In this document: piece by piece, positions 45,013 through 53,550 of the stretch
Position numbering within the stretch: the stretch's first letter is position 1
Layout of the letters: each line of letters starts with the position of its first letter
DNA from: Stenotrophomonas maltophilia
GTDB lineage: Bacteria > Pseudomonadota > Gammaproteobacteria > Xanthomonadales > Xanthomonadaceae
Length of the DNA stretch: 64,000 nt
Assembly (NCBI RefSeq): GCF_900186865.1
Contig: NZ_LT906480.1
Coordinates: 1,816,001-1,880,000, forward strand
Direction: 5' to 3'
Translations under genes and position numbers: made by a program
The notes under the pieces: generated by a model
Database searches by the model: none
Seen by the model: the letters and a program-made list of their open reading frames with translations, nothing else
What the model was told of the DNA's origin: nothing

Positions 45013-45026
45013 TTGATCTGGATCAA
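45013..45026. promoter_or_regulatory. Perfect FNR/ANR box
   Basis: TTGAT-CTGG-ATCAA is an exact match to the FNR/ANR consensus. It lies 52 bp upstream of the truncated haemoglobin gene and between that gene and the divergent ccoG-like operon, so it may serve either. Confidence 0.8.
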
Positions 45027-45077
45027 CGGCGGTGCCGGCCGGCTGCGGCACACTGCCGGCACGCTTTGGGTACCCCG

Positions 45078-45515
45078 ATGAACGCAACGCCGCCTGTCCT
45101 TCCTGTCGCCTCGCCCGAGCTGTGCACCGAGCAGGAAGTGACCCGCCTGGTCCACGACTTCTACGCCCGCGTGCGCGGGGAGGAGCGATTGGGGCCGGTG
45201 TTCGAGGCCCACGTCCACGACTGGCCGGAGCATCTGGCCCAGCTGGTCGACTTCTGGTCGGCGATGCTGCGCGGCACCCGGCGCTTCAAGGGTTCGCCGA
45301 TGTCCAAGCACATGGCCATCGAGCTGGACAAGGATCTGTTCGACCGCTGGCTGGTGCTGTTCCGGATCACCACCGCCGAATGCAACAACCCGCCGATGCA
45401 GGAGCTGGCCAACGACGTGGCCGCGCGCATCGGTGACACCTTCTGGAAGCGCTACCAGATGCTGCGATGGCCGCAGGTCGGCCTGCCGGTGGTGGGGATG
45501 CCCGCCAAGGATTGA
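45078..45515 (+). CDS. Group III truncated haemoglobin
   Basis: A 145-residue protein with the family patterns LVHDFYARVRGEERLGPVF, HDWPEHLAQLVDFWSAMLRG (the trHb3 W-x-H/L region) and the haem-contact His in HMAIELDKDLFDRWL. Such proteins bind oxygen or nitric oxide under low oxygen. A perfect FNR-type site upstream fits that role. hemN (haem biosynthesis) follows. Confidence 0.9.
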   Translation: MNATPPVLPVASPELCTEQEVTRLVHDFYARVRGEERLGPVFEAHVHDWPEHLAQLVDFWSAMLRGTRRFKGSPMSKHMAIELDKDLFDRWLVLFRITTAECNNPPMQELANDVAARIGDTFWKRYQMLRWPQVGLPVVGMPAKD

Positions 45516-45525
45516 TCTGGGTCAA
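45512..45525. promoter_or_regulatory. FNR/ANR-type box before hemN
   Basis: TTGAT-CTGG-GTCAA differs from the consensus at one base. Its centre is 41.5 bp upstream of the hemN ATG (45560). The classical activating distance of 41.5 bp to the transcription start would put that start at the ATG itself. Confidence 0.7.
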
Positions 45526-45559
45526 GGCGGCGCAGGCCGCCCGGCGCGATGCTGGCGCC

Positions 45560-46969
45560 ATGGACACGTTCTCTCCCGCCGCTGGTGGCCTGGCCTGGAC
45601 CTTCGACCCCGACCTTCTGCGCCGGCACGACCGGCCGGGCCCGCGCTACACCTCGTACCCGACCGCGCCGCATTTCCATGATGGGTTCGACGCGCCGGCG
45701 CTGCGCCAGGCGATCGCCGACAGCAACCAGCTGGCCCGCGCGCTGTCGCTGTACGTGCATGTGCCGTTCTGTTCCAGCCCGTGCTTCTACTGCGGCTGCA
45801 ACCGGGTGATCACCCGCGATCGCGGCCGTGGCCACAGCTATGTGTCGCGCGTGCTGGCCGAGGCCGATCTGCTGGCACCACAGTTCGAGGACGGTCGCGA
45901 GGTCATCCAGCTGCATCTGGGCGGTGGTACGCCGAACTTCCTCGATGCCGAGGCGATGACCACACTGGTGGAAGGGTTGCGCCGGCGCTTCGATTTCAGC
46001 GATTCACCGCAGCGCGATTTCTCGATCGAACTCGATCCACGCTTCATCGACACCCGTGACGTCGCCATGCTGGCGCGCCTGGGCTTCAACCGGGCCAGCC
46101 TGGGCGTGCAGGATTTCGACCCGCAGGTGCAGGAATCGATCAACCGCATACAGGGCGTGCAGCAGACACTGGACATCCTGCGCGCCTGCCGCGACAGCGG
46201 CATGCGTTCGGTCAACGTCGACCTGATCTACGGCCTGCCCGGGCAGAGCCTGGAAGGATTCGGCCGCACCCTCGAACGGGTGCTGGCGCTGCGCCCGGAC
46301 CGCCTGGCGGTGTATGGCTACGCGCACCTGCCGCATCTGTTCCGGGCGCAGAAGCAGATCGACGAAAGCCGGTTGCCGTCGCCGGAAGACAAGCTGGCGC
46401 TGCTGGGCCTGGCGGTGGAGAAGCTCTCCGCGGCCGGCTACCAGTACATCGGCATGGATCATTTCGCATTGCCGGAAGAGGATCTGTCACGCGCGCAGCG
46501 TGCCGGCCAGCTGCATCGCAACTTCATGGGTTACACCACCCACGCCGATACCGATCTGCTCGGCCTGGGCGTAAGTGCGATCAGCCATATCGGCGCCACC
46601 TACAGCCAGAATCCACGTGACCTGGCGTCCTGGGAGGACGCGGTGGACCAGGGGCAGTTGCCGGTCTGGCGCGGTGTCGCGCTGAGTGCCGACGACCAGC
46701 TGCGCGCGGAGCTGATCCAGCAGCTGATGTGCCAGGGCGAGGTGGATGGTGCGGTGCTGGGGCAGCGCCACGGCGTGGATTTCCAGCAGTACTTCGCCGA
46801 GGACCTGCGTTCGGTACAGCGGCTGCAGGAAGATGGCCTGGCCGAATACCGCGATGGCGTGGTGCGTGCGAGCGAACCCGGGCGACCGTTGCTGCGGTTG
46901 CTGGCAATGTGCTTCGACCCGTATCTGCGTGCCGCACATGCGCAGCCACGTTACTCGCGGGCGATCTGA
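45560..46969 (+). CDS. hemN: Oxygen-independent coproporphyrinogen III oxidase HemN
   Basis: A 469-residue radical SAM enzyme of anaerobic haem synthesis. The N-terminal RPGPRYTSYPTA, the cluster motif HVPFCSSPCFYCGCN (C-x3-C-x2-C plus the HemN-specific extra Cys), HLGGGTPNFL and DLIYGLPGQ are all present. The ATG at 45560 gives the standard N-terminus. There is no Shine-Dalgarno sequence upstream, and an FNR-type box is centred 41.5 bp away, so the mRNA may be leaderless. Confidence 0.96.
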   Translation: MDTFSPAAGGLAWTFDPDLLRRHDRPGPRYTSYPTAPHFHDGFDAPALRQAIADSNQLARALSLYVHVPFCSSPCFYCGCNRVITRDRGRGHSYVSRVLAEADLLAPQFEDGREVIQLHLGGGTPNFLDAEAMTTLVEGLRRRFDFSDSPQRDFSIELDPRFIDTRDVAMLARLGFNRASLGVQDFDPQVQESINRIQGVQQTLDILRACRDSGMRSVNVDLIYGLPGQSLEGFGRTLERVLALRPDRLAVYGYAHLPHLFRAQKQIDESRLPSPEDKLALLGLAVEKLSAAGYQYIGMDHFALPEEDLSRAQRAGQLHRNFMGYTTHADTDLLGLGVSAISHIGATYSQNPRDLASWEDAVDQGQLPVWRGVALSADDQLRAELIQQLMCQGEVDGAVLGQRHGVDFQQYFAEDLRSVQRLQEDGLAEYRDGVVRASEPGRPLLRLLAMCFDPYLRAAHAQPRYSRAI

Positions 46970-46992
46970 AAGCCGGATGTGCTGCATGCGTG

Positions 46993-47079
46993 TGGTGCCC
47001 GGAGCCGGAATCGAACCGGCATGGGGTTGCCCCCGGCGGATTTTAAGTCCGATGCGTCTACCAGTTTCGCCATCCGGGC
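46993..47079 (-). tRNA. tRNA-Leu (anticodon TAA)
   Basis: 87 bases on the minus strand with CCA encoded. The acceptor GCCCGGA pairs with TCCGGGC, a long variable arm is present, and the anticodon loop is CTTAAAA (TAA). Confidence 0.96.
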
Positions 47080-47095
47080 CTGCAGCGCGGCGCCG

Positions 47096-47101
47096 ATTGT
47101 A
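47096..47101 (-). promoter_or_regulatory. -10 element of tRNA-Leu
   Basis: TACAAT on the minus strand, ending 16 bp before the tRNA. No good -35 is seen 16-18 bp upstream. Confidence 0.45.
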
Positions 47102-47207
47102 GCCTACCCGTGTCGCTGCAGCCGGATTGCGCGGGAGCGACGTGCTTAACTGTTATCCCTGTTCATGTCATAGTCCCAGCCACCGTTCCCAGGGGGGGAG
47201 CCACCCG

Positions 47208-47642
47208 ATGTCGCTGCACGCGATTGCCTATGCCAGTGAGGCCCGCGCCGATCTGCGGACAACCGATCTTGATCGCCTGCTGGCCGACGCCACGGCATTC
47301 AATCGTGTAGCCGGTGTCACCGGTGTCCTGATGTTCGACGGCAGCCGCTTCCTGCAGTATCTGGAAGGCCCCGAAGATGGCATCGATTCGGTGTTCCAGC
47401 GCATCTTCAATGCACGCAGCCACGCGCAGATGAGGCTGTTGTGCCGCGCGCCGGTGGTGCAGCGTGCGTTCCCGCGCTGGTCGATGGGGACGCGGCGGAT
47501 CGATGCGGACCTGCTGACCCAGATCGTTGACGCGGCGTGGCCGGGTTTCCTGCTTGGCAGCGGTGGTTTCGAGCGCCTGCTGCAGGCCTGGACCGGTGCC
47601 GACGGCGAGCTGGAACCCGCTGCGGTCGCGCTGGGTTCCTGA
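47208..47642 (+). CDS. Stand-alone BLUF-domain blue-light sensor
   Basis: A 144-residue protein consisting of one BLUF domain plus a short C-terminal extension. Flavin-contact residues are at the canonical places: Tyr8 (AIAYASEA), Asn32 (AFNRVAGVTG), Gln50 (FLQYLEGP), then Trp91 and Met93 (FPRWSMG), the same numbering as the short cyanobacterial PixD/Slr1694 type. No output domain is attached, so it must act through a protein partner. GGGGGGAG precedes the ATG at 47208. It is divergent from tRNA-Leu. Confidence 0.93.
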   Translation: MSLHAIAYASEARADLRTTDLDRLLADATAFNRVAGVTGVLMFDGSRFLQYLEGPEDGIDSVFQRIFNARSHAQMRLLCRAPVVQRAFPRWSMGTRRIDADLLTQIVDAAWPGFLLGSGGFERLLQAWTGADGELEPAAVALGS

Positions 47643-47778
47643 GCCCGCCTTGGCGGCGGGGTACCGGGGCCGGTAGGCTGTAGCCTTTCTGGTGCGGGTT
47701 TTCCGGAGTGGTACAGCGAATGAGTGGGTTGGCCCAAGCCATGGCGGCACGCATCCGGTTTCACCCGGTGCACGGGAT

Positions 47779-49071
47779 ATGCCGATGAGCGTGCCCGTTG
47801 CGGCGGCGGTGACGCCGCGTTTCGCCGTGATCGGCCTGGGTTACGTCGGCCTGCCATTGGCGGTGGCGTTTGGCCGGCACTGGCCGACACTGGGCTTTGA
47901 CATCGATGCCGGCCGCATCGCGGAGCTGCGCGGTGGCCGCGATCACACGCTGGAGATGGAGACCGACGAGCTGGCCGAAGCCACGCATCTGCAGTACGGC
48001 AGCGATCCTTCGCTGCTCGATGCCTGCAACGTCTATATCGTCACCGTGCCGACCCCGATCGATGCATACGAGCAGCCCGACCTGGAGCCCCTGCGTTCGG
48101 CGACACGGCTGATTGCCAGTCATCTTCGCGCCGGCGATCTGGTGATCTACGAGTCCACGGTGTACCCCGGCACCACCGAGGAAGTGTGCGTGCCGCTGCT
48201 GGAACAGGGTTCGGGCCTGGGCTTCAACGAAGACTTCTATTGCGGCTACAGCCCGGAACGGGTCAGTCCCGGTGACCGCCAGCGGCGCCTGGCCGACATC
48301 CGCAAGATCACGTCTGGTTCGACCCCGGAAGTCGCTGCGGTGATCGATGGTCTCTACCAGCGCATCATCGACGCCGGTACGTTCCCGGCGCCGTCGATGC
48401 GCGTGGCCGAAGCAGCCAAGGTGGTCGAGAACATCCAGCGCGACGTCAACATCGCGCTGGTCAACGAGCTGGCGCTGATCTTCGACCGGCTCGGCATTGA
48501 TACCCAGGACGTACTGGACGCCGCTGGCAGCAAGTGGAATTTCCTGCCGTTCCGACCAGGCCTGGTTGGCGGTCACTGCATCGGCGTCGATCCGTACTAT
48601 CTGCTGCACAAGTCCGAAAGCGTGGGCTACCACCCGGACCTGATCCACACCGCGCGGCAGGTCAACAACCGCGTCGGCGAGCACGTGGCGGCGCGCGTGC
48701 TGGCGATGCTGGCCGAGCGTGGCCGTGCACCGGCGGAGGCACGCATCCTGGTGCTGGGCGTGACCTTCAAGGAGGATTGCCCGGACCTGCGCAACAGCCG
48801 CGCGCTGGAACTGGCCCAGCGCCTGCGCGATGCGGGGGCGCAGGTGGAGGTGAGCGACCCGTGGGTCGGCCCGGCGGCATTGACCGGCGAGGGCCTGGAT
48901 TGGCTGGCCGAACCCGGGGCGGGGCGCTATGACGCGGTGGTACTGGCGGTGGCCCACGCCCGTTTCAAGGCAATGGATGAAGACGCAATCCGGGCGCTGC
49001 TGGCGCCAGGCGGCCTGGTCTACGACGTCAAATCGGCCTGGCCGCGCAACGTGGTTGACGATCGTTTGTAA
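47779..49071 (+). CDS. Nucleotide-sugar (UDP-HexNAc/UDP-Glc type) dehydrogenase
   Basis: A 430-residue NAD-dependent enzyme. The Rossmann motif is FAVIGLGYVGLPLAVAFG, catalytic Cys is in VGGHCIGVDPYYLL, and other motifs are YESTVYPGTTEE, GYSPERVSPGD and VLGVTFKEDCPDLRNS. The sequence is closest in style to the WbpO/TviB/VipA branch (UDP-N-acetyl-galactosamine/glucosamine to the uronate). No other polysaccharide genes are beside it. The start is 47779 or 47785; neither has a strong ribosome site. Confidence 0.92.
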   Translation: MPMSVPVAAAVTPRFAVIGLGYVGLPLAVAFGRHWPTLGFDIDAGRIAELRGGRDHTLEMETDELAEATHLQYGSDPSLLDACNVYIVTVPTPIDAYEQPDLEPLRSATRLIASHLRAGDLVIYESTVYPGTTEEVCVPLLEQGSGLGFNEDFYCGYSPERVSPGDRQRRLADIRKITSGSTPEVAAVIDGLYQRIIDAGTFPAPSMRVAEAAKVVENIQRDVNIALVNELALIFDRLGIDTQDVLDAAGSKWNFLPFRPGLVGGHCIGVDPYYLLHKSESVGYHPDLIHTARQVNNRVGEHVAARVLAMLAERGRAPAEARILVLGVTFKEDCPDLRNSRALELAQRLRDAGAQVEVSDPWVGPAALTGEGLDWLAEPGAGRYDAVVLAVAHARFKAMDEDAIRALLAPGGLVYDVKSAWPRNVVDDRL

Positions 49072-49126
49072 GCCTTGGCAGCGAGCGGCGCGGTAGACTC
49101 GGGAACAGTTGCAACCGAGGAAAGCC

Positions 49127-50749
49127 ATGCACCGGTACATCGTCTACCTGCTCGCCATCCTGATGTTCCCGATATGCCTGTGGCTGGCCACGATCTGGCC
49201 GGCCTGGTACTGGGGCGTCGGCCTGACTGCCGCGATGGTGGCATTGGGGACCTGGGACCTGCTGCAGAAGCGCAGCACGCTGCGCCGCAACTATCCGGTG
49301 ATGGCGCACTTCCGCTACGGGCTGGAATCGATCGGCCCGGAGATCCGCCAGTACTTCGTGCAGAGTGACCTGGAGGACGTGCCGTTCTCGCGCCAGCAAC
49401 GTGCACTGATCTACCAGCGCGCCAAGAACGAGATGGACACGGTACCGTTCGGCACCCTGCGCAGCACCTATGCGGTGGACTACGAATGGATCAACCATTC
49501 ACTGGCGCCGACTGCCATCGCCAAGCATGACTTCCGCGTGCTGATCGGTCCGAACTGTGCCAAGCCCTATTCGGCCAGCGTGTTCAACATCTCGGCGATG
49601 AGCTTCGGTTCACTGTCGGCCAATGCCATCCGCGCACTGAACGAAGGCGCACGGCGTGGTGGTTTCTACCACGACACCGGCGAAGGTTCGATCTCGCCCT
49701 ATCACCGTGAGATGGGCGGCGATCTGGTCTGGGAAATCGGCTCGGGCTACTTCGGTTGCCGCGACGAGAAGGGTGGTTTCAGCGAGGAACGCTTCGTTGC
49801 CAATGCCACCCATGACCAGGTCAGGATGATTGAGATCAAGCTGTCGCAGGGTGCCAAGCCGGGTCATGGCGGCGTGCTGCCAGCGCCGAAGGTGACTGCC
49901 GAGATCTCGGTGACCCGTGGCGTGCCGATGGGCGTGGACTGCGTGTCGCCGTCGCGTCACTCGGCGTTCTCGACACCGGTCGAGCTGCTGCAGTTCGTCG
50001 CCCGCCTGCGCGAGCTGTCCGGTGGCAAGCCGGTCGGTTTCAAGCTGGCGATCGGCCACCCGTGGGAGTGGTTCGGCATTGCCAAGGCGATGCAGGAAAC
50101 CGGGTTGCTGCCGGATTTCATCGTGGTGGACGGTGCCGAAGGGGGCACCGGCGCGGCGCCAGCCGAGTTCGTCGACCATGTCGGCGTGCCGATGCACGAA
50201 GCGCTGCTGCTGGTGCACAACACCCTGGTCGGCCTCGATCTGCGCGAGCGCATCCGCATCGGTGCAGCCGGCAAGATCACCAGTGCGTTCGACATCGCGC
50301 GCACCATCGCGCTGGGTGCCGACTGGTGCAATGCCGGCCGCGGCTTCATGTTCGCGCTGGGCTGCATCCAGTCGTTGAGCTGCCATACCGACAAGTGCCC
50401 CACCGGCATCGCGACCCAGGACCCGGCGCGCTGGAAGCATCTGGATGCACCGGACAAGGCCACCCGTGTGTACAGCTACCACGAGCACACGCTGCATGCC
50501 TTGAAGGAACTGCTGTGTGCCGCGGGCCTGAACCACCCGGCGGAACTGGGCCCGGAGCATATCCTGCGTCGGGTTTCGCCTGTTGAGATCCGTTCGCTGG
50601 CCTCGCTGTACCGTTACCTTGAACCGGGCGAGCTGCTGCACAAGGTGCCGGACCACGCCGTGTTCCATGCGTTCTGGGCCGATGCGCGCAGCGATTCCTT
50701 CCAGCCGCCGCCGAAGATCCAGGCGCTGCGGGCCAGCAAGTCGCGATAA
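49127..50749 (+). CDS. FMN-binding glutamate-synthase-like protein
   Basis: A 540-residue protein with two N-terminal membrane helices (about 5-45) and a GltB central/FMN domain: FNISAMSFGSLSANAI, GEGSISPYH, GAKPGHGGVLPA and DGAEGGTGAAPAEF. The cluster motif GCIQSLSCHTDKCPTGIA (C-x5-C-x4-C) of the 3Fe-4S site is complete. The amidotransferase domain is absent, so it is one of the membrane-linked GltB-like dehydrogenases of unclear substrate. GAGG precedes ATG 49127. Confidence 0.9.
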   Translation: MHRYIVYLLAILMFPICLWLATIWPAWYWGVGLTAAMVALGTWDLLQKRSTLRRNYPVMAHFRYGLESIGPEIRQYFVQSDLEDVPFSRQQRALIYQRAKNEMDTVPFGTLRSTYAVDYEWINHSLAPTAIAKHDFRVLIGPNCAKPYSASVFNISAMSFGSLSANAIRALNEGARRGGFYHDTGEGSISPYHREMGGDLVWEIGSGYFGCRDEKGGFSEERFVANATHDQVRMIEIKLSQGAKPGHGGVLPAPKVTAEISVTRGVPMGVDCVSPSRHSAFSTPVELLQFVARLRELSGGKPVGFKLAIGHPWEWFGIAKAMQETGLLPDFIVVDGAEGGTGAAPAEFVDHVGVPMHEALLLVHNTLVGLDLRERIRIGAAGKITSAFDIARTIALGADWCNAGRGFMFALGCIQSLSCHTDKCPTGIATQDPARWKHLDAPDKATRVYSYHEHTLHALKELLCAAGLNHPAELGPEHILRRVSPVEIRSLASLYRYLEPGELLHKVPDHAVFHAFWADARSDSFQPPPKIQALRASKSR

Positions 50750-50758
50750 CGTGTTGCT

Positions 50759-50832
50759 GTAGAACCGAGCCCATGCTCGGCTGCTTCTCTCATCGCGATG
50801 TTGGAACGAAGAACAGTCGAGCATGGCTCGAC
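50759..50832. repeat. GTAG-type palindromes (SMAG-like)
   Basis: GTAGAACCGAGCCCATGCTCGG begins a stem-loop at 50759-50784; a second hairpin GTCGA-GCATGGC-TCGAC is at 50816-50832, just before the next gene's ribosome site. A close copy of the second is at 51331-51347. Confidence 0.65.
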
Positions 50833-50848
50833 GCTGCAAGGAGATGCC

Positions 50849-51310
50849 ATGCGGTTCCGGATCGGCACCACGGATGACGTGGCCACGCTGTGGGCGTTGC
50901 GCACGCGTTGCGTGCGCGAGACCTGCAGCAGCCATTATCCGCCCGAAGTGATTGCGCCCTGGTCGGCCTCGCCGCCGCCGTCGCAGTACGCGCGGTTGCT
51001 GGGGCAGGGCGGCTGCGTGGTGGCCGAGGATGGGCAGGGCGGCCTTCTTGGCTTCGGTGTGTTCGATGCCGATGCCAATGAAGTCGACGCGTTGTTCGTT
51101 GATCCTGATCGTGGCGGCCAGGGAATCGGCCAGGCGCTGATGCAGCGCCTGCTGGCAATGGCCGATCGTGAGCGTGAGGTGGTGCTGTCGGCCTCGCTCA
51201 ACGCGGTGCCGTTCTACCAACGGCAGGGATTCATCAGCGTGCGCGAAGAGGTCTACCCGCATCCCAGCGGCGTGGCGCTGGCTTCGGTGAGCATGCGCAG
51301 GCCATGGTGA
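50849..51310 (+). CDS. GNAT-family N-acetyltransferase
   Basis: A 153-residue protein. VDALFVDPDRGGQGIGQALMQ is motif A, and SLNAVPFYQRQGF the motif B region. AAGGAG 6 bases before ATG 50849. The N-terminal region lies next to a repeat hairpin, so the start is well defined only by the ribosome site. Confidence 0.9.
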   Translation: MRFRIGTTDDVATLWALRTRCVRETCSSHYPPEVIAPWSASPPPSQYARLLGQGGCVVAEDGQGGLLGFGVFDADANEVDALFVDPDRGGQGIGQALMQRLLAMADREREVVLSASLNAVPFYQRQGFISVREEVYPHPSGVALASVSMRRPW

Positions 51311-51330
51311 GCGCCGGGGACTGTAAGGCA

Positions 51331-51347
51331 GTCGAGGATGGCTCGAC
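51331..51347. repeat. Hairpin GTCGA...TCGAC, copy 2
   Basis: GTCGAGGATGGCTCGAC, nearly the same as 50816-50832; the two copies bracket the GNAT gene. It is located between convergent genes and may stop transcription. Confidence 0.5.
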
Positions 51348-51362
51348 TCCACAATGCAGGCG

Positions 51363-52610
51363 TCACCGCCCGGCCAGCCACCTGATTACGCCCTCGGCGG
51401 CACGCAGGCCACTGGCGTAGCACGCGGTCAACAGGTAGCCACCTGTCGGCGCCTCCCAGTCCAGCATCTCGCCGGCGCAGAACACGCCGGGCACGGCCCG
51501 CAGCATCAGGCCATCATCCAGCGCATCCAGGCGCACGCCGCCGGCGGTGCTGATCACCTCGGCCATCGGCCGGGGACGCAGCAGGCGCAGCGGCAGGCGC
51601 TTGAGCGTAGCCGCCACGGCAGGCAGGTCGTTGCCGGCTTCCTTACCCAGAATCTCGAACACCAGTGCGGCCTTCACCGCATCAAGGCCCGCCTGGCGAC
51701 GCAGGTGCTCGCCGAAGCTGCGGCCCTTGCGCGGGCGTGACAGATCGGCCAGCAGGCGCGCCTCGTCGCGGCCCGGCACCAGATCCAGCCACAGCATCGC
51801 GTGGCCATCGCGGTTGATGGTCTCGCGCAGGTCCGCCGCCAACGCATAGATCAGGCTGCCTTCGATGCCGTACTCGCTGGCCACGCATTCGCCCTGCAGC
51901 GACTGTGGCTGTCCGGCCAGGTCGATCCAGTGCGCGACCACCGGCTTCAGCGGTGCACCGGCATTGCGCTGGGCGAAGAACGGGGTCCAGTCCACGTCGA
52001 AGCCGCAGTTGGCTGACTGCAGTGGCGTGATGTCCACGCCACGGGCCTGCAGCGGTGCAACCCAGGCGCCTTCGCTGCCCAGCTGCGGCCAGCTGCCGCC
52101 GCCCATCGCCAACACGGTGGCATCGGCGTGGACATCGATCTCGCCGGCTTCGGTGGCGAAGCGCAGCGCGCCGTCGTTGCTCCAGCCGATCCAACGGTGG
52201 TTGGCATGCAGGCGCACGCCCTGTTCCTTCAGCCGGCGCACCCAGCCACGCAGCAGCGGCGCGGCCTTGCGGTCGACCGGGAACACGCGGCCGGAGCTGC
52301 CCACATAGGTCTCCACGCCAAAACCGCCGGCCCAGTCGCGCAATGCCTGCGCATCGAAGCCATCCAGCCAGCGGCCCACGGTCGTGGACTGCTCGCGGTA
52401 GCGGCTGTCGAACAGCGGACGCGGATCGGAATGGGTGAGGTTGAGCCCGCCCTTGCCGGCGATCAGGAACTTGCGGCCGGGCGAACCCTTGGCCTCGTAC
52501 AGGTCCACCTCCAGACCGGCGGCGCGCAGGCGCTCGGCGGCGAACAGGCCGGCCGGGCCGCCGCCGATGACGGCGACCCGCGGAAGCGGTGCGGCATTAC
52601 GGTTTGACAT
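51363..52610 (-). CDS. HI0933/BaiN-like flavoprotein (TIGR03862 group)
   Basis: A 415-residue FAD protein: VAVIGGGPAGLFAAERL at the N-terminus, GKFLIAGKGGLNLTHSDP-type motif (KFLIAGKGGLNLTHSD), VLAMGGGSWPQLGSEG, and near the C-terminus GGVRLDAL and VFCAGEMLDWEAPTGGYLLT. It is an oxidoreductase with unknown physiological substrate. Start MSNRN at 52610; the gene overlaps the end of the FKBP gene by 14 bp. Confidence 0.92.
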   Translation of the reverse strand: MSNRNAAPLPRVAVIGGGPAGLFAAERLRAAGLEVDLYEAKGSPGRKFLIAGKGGLNLTHSDPRPLFDSRYREQSTTVGRWLDGFDAQALRDWAGGFGVETYVGSSGRVFPVDRKAAPLLRGWVRRLKEQGVRLHANHRWIGWSNDGALRFATEAGEIDVHADATVLAMGGGSWPQLGSEGAWVAPLQARGVDITPLQSANCGFDVDWTPFFAQRNAGAPLKPVVAHWIDLAGQPQSLQGECVASEYGIEGSLIYALAADLRETINRDGHAMLWLDLVPGRDEARLLADLSRPRKGRSFGEHLRRQAGLDAVKAALVFEILGKEAGNDLPAVAATLKRLPLRLLRPRPMAEVISTAGGVRLDALDDGLMLRAVPGVFCAGEMLDWEAPTGGYLLTACYASGLRAAEGVIRWLAGR

Positions 52611-53031
52611 CGAGCAGCTCGACATCGAACACCAGCGACGAGCCGGCCGGAATCGGGCCAACCCGGCGGTCGCCGTAGCCGTAATCCGGCGGGATCATCA
52701 GGGTGCGCTTGCCGCCGACCTTCATGCCGGCCACGCCCTCATCCCAGCCGCGGATGACCTGGCCGGCGCCGAGTGCGAAGGTGAACGGTTCGCCGTGCTT
52801 GAAGGAGCTGTCGAAGGTCTTGCCGTGCTTGGTTTCGGTGCGGTTGTCGTAGATCCAGCCGGTGTAGTGCACGGTGACCTTGCTGCCGGCAACGGCTTCG
52901 GTGCCGGTGCCGGGCACGGTATCGATGCGCTCGAAGGTGGTCAGGGTGCCGCCGGGCGGTGGGCCGGACGGTTCGGTTGTGCAGCCAGCGGCGGCGAGGG
53001 ACAGCAGCAGGGGAAGCAGCAGGCGGCGCAT
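52597..53031 (-). CDS. FKBP-type peptidyl-prolyl isomerase (lipoprotein)
   Basis: A 144-residue protein with lipobox SLAAAGC (Cys near 17) and a single FKBP domain: VTVHYTGWIYDN, FDSSFKHGEPFTFALGAGQVI, GWDEGVAGMKVGGKR, and C-terminal GSSLVFDVELLDV. It assists proline isomerisation in the periplasm. Start 53031 gives the lipoprotein signal. Confidence 0.94.
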   Translation of the reverse strand: MRRLLLPLLLSLAAAGCTTEPSGPPPGGTLTTFERIDTVPGTGTEAVAGSKVTVHYTGWIYDNRTETKHGKTFDSSFKHGEPFTFALGAGQVIRGWDEGVAGMKVGGKRTLMIPPDYGYGDRRVGPIPAGSSLVFDVELLDVKP

Positions 53032-53101
53032 CGGGCGTCTCCGGAAGGGCGCAGGGCGAGGGCGGCAAGGGTAGCGCATCGGCGCCGGGTATCATGGGGG
53101 C

Positions 53102-53467
53102 ATGGCAAAACTCCTGCTCAATCTGCGCAATGTCGGCGACGACGAATATGCCGATGTCTGCACGCTGCTCGACCAGCACGACATCGCCTGGTATCGCACC
53201 GAACCCAGCCCCTGGGGCATCTCCAATGGTGGCCTGTGGCTGCGCGAGGACGCTGATCATCCACGAGCGAAGGCGCTGATGGCGGAATACCAGGCCGAAC
53301 GCGGGCCGCGCATCCGTGCCGAGCGTGAGCAGGCATTGCGTGATGGCACGGCGGAGACCTTCGGCAGCCTGTTCCGGCGGCGGCCGGTCTACGTGGTGCT
53401 GGTGCTGCTGGGGATGGCCGGTGCGGCGGCGCTGGTGCTGCTGCCGTTCGTGCTGTTGCGGGGGTAA
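53102..53467 (+). CDS. DUF6164-family membrane protein
   Basis: A 121-residue protein: a soluble N-terminal part (LLLNLRNVGDDEYADVCTLL, then WYRTEPSPWGISNGGLWL) resembling DUF2007-type signal-binding folds, and one C-terminal membrane helix (about 96-118). Divergent from FKBP. Function unknown. Confidence 0.8.
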   Translation: MAKLLLNLRNVGDDEYADVCTLLDQHDIAWYRTEPSPWGISNGGLWLREDADHPRAKALMAEYQAERGPRIRAEREQALRDGTAETFGSLFRRRPVYVVLVLLGMAGAAALVLLPFVLLRG

Positions 53468-53550
53468 TGGGGCTTCTGGCCGGGTCGCACCCGGCACCCG
53501 CAGACGCAACGGCAACAGCAACGTCAAAAGCCGGGCTTCAGTGGGAGGGC

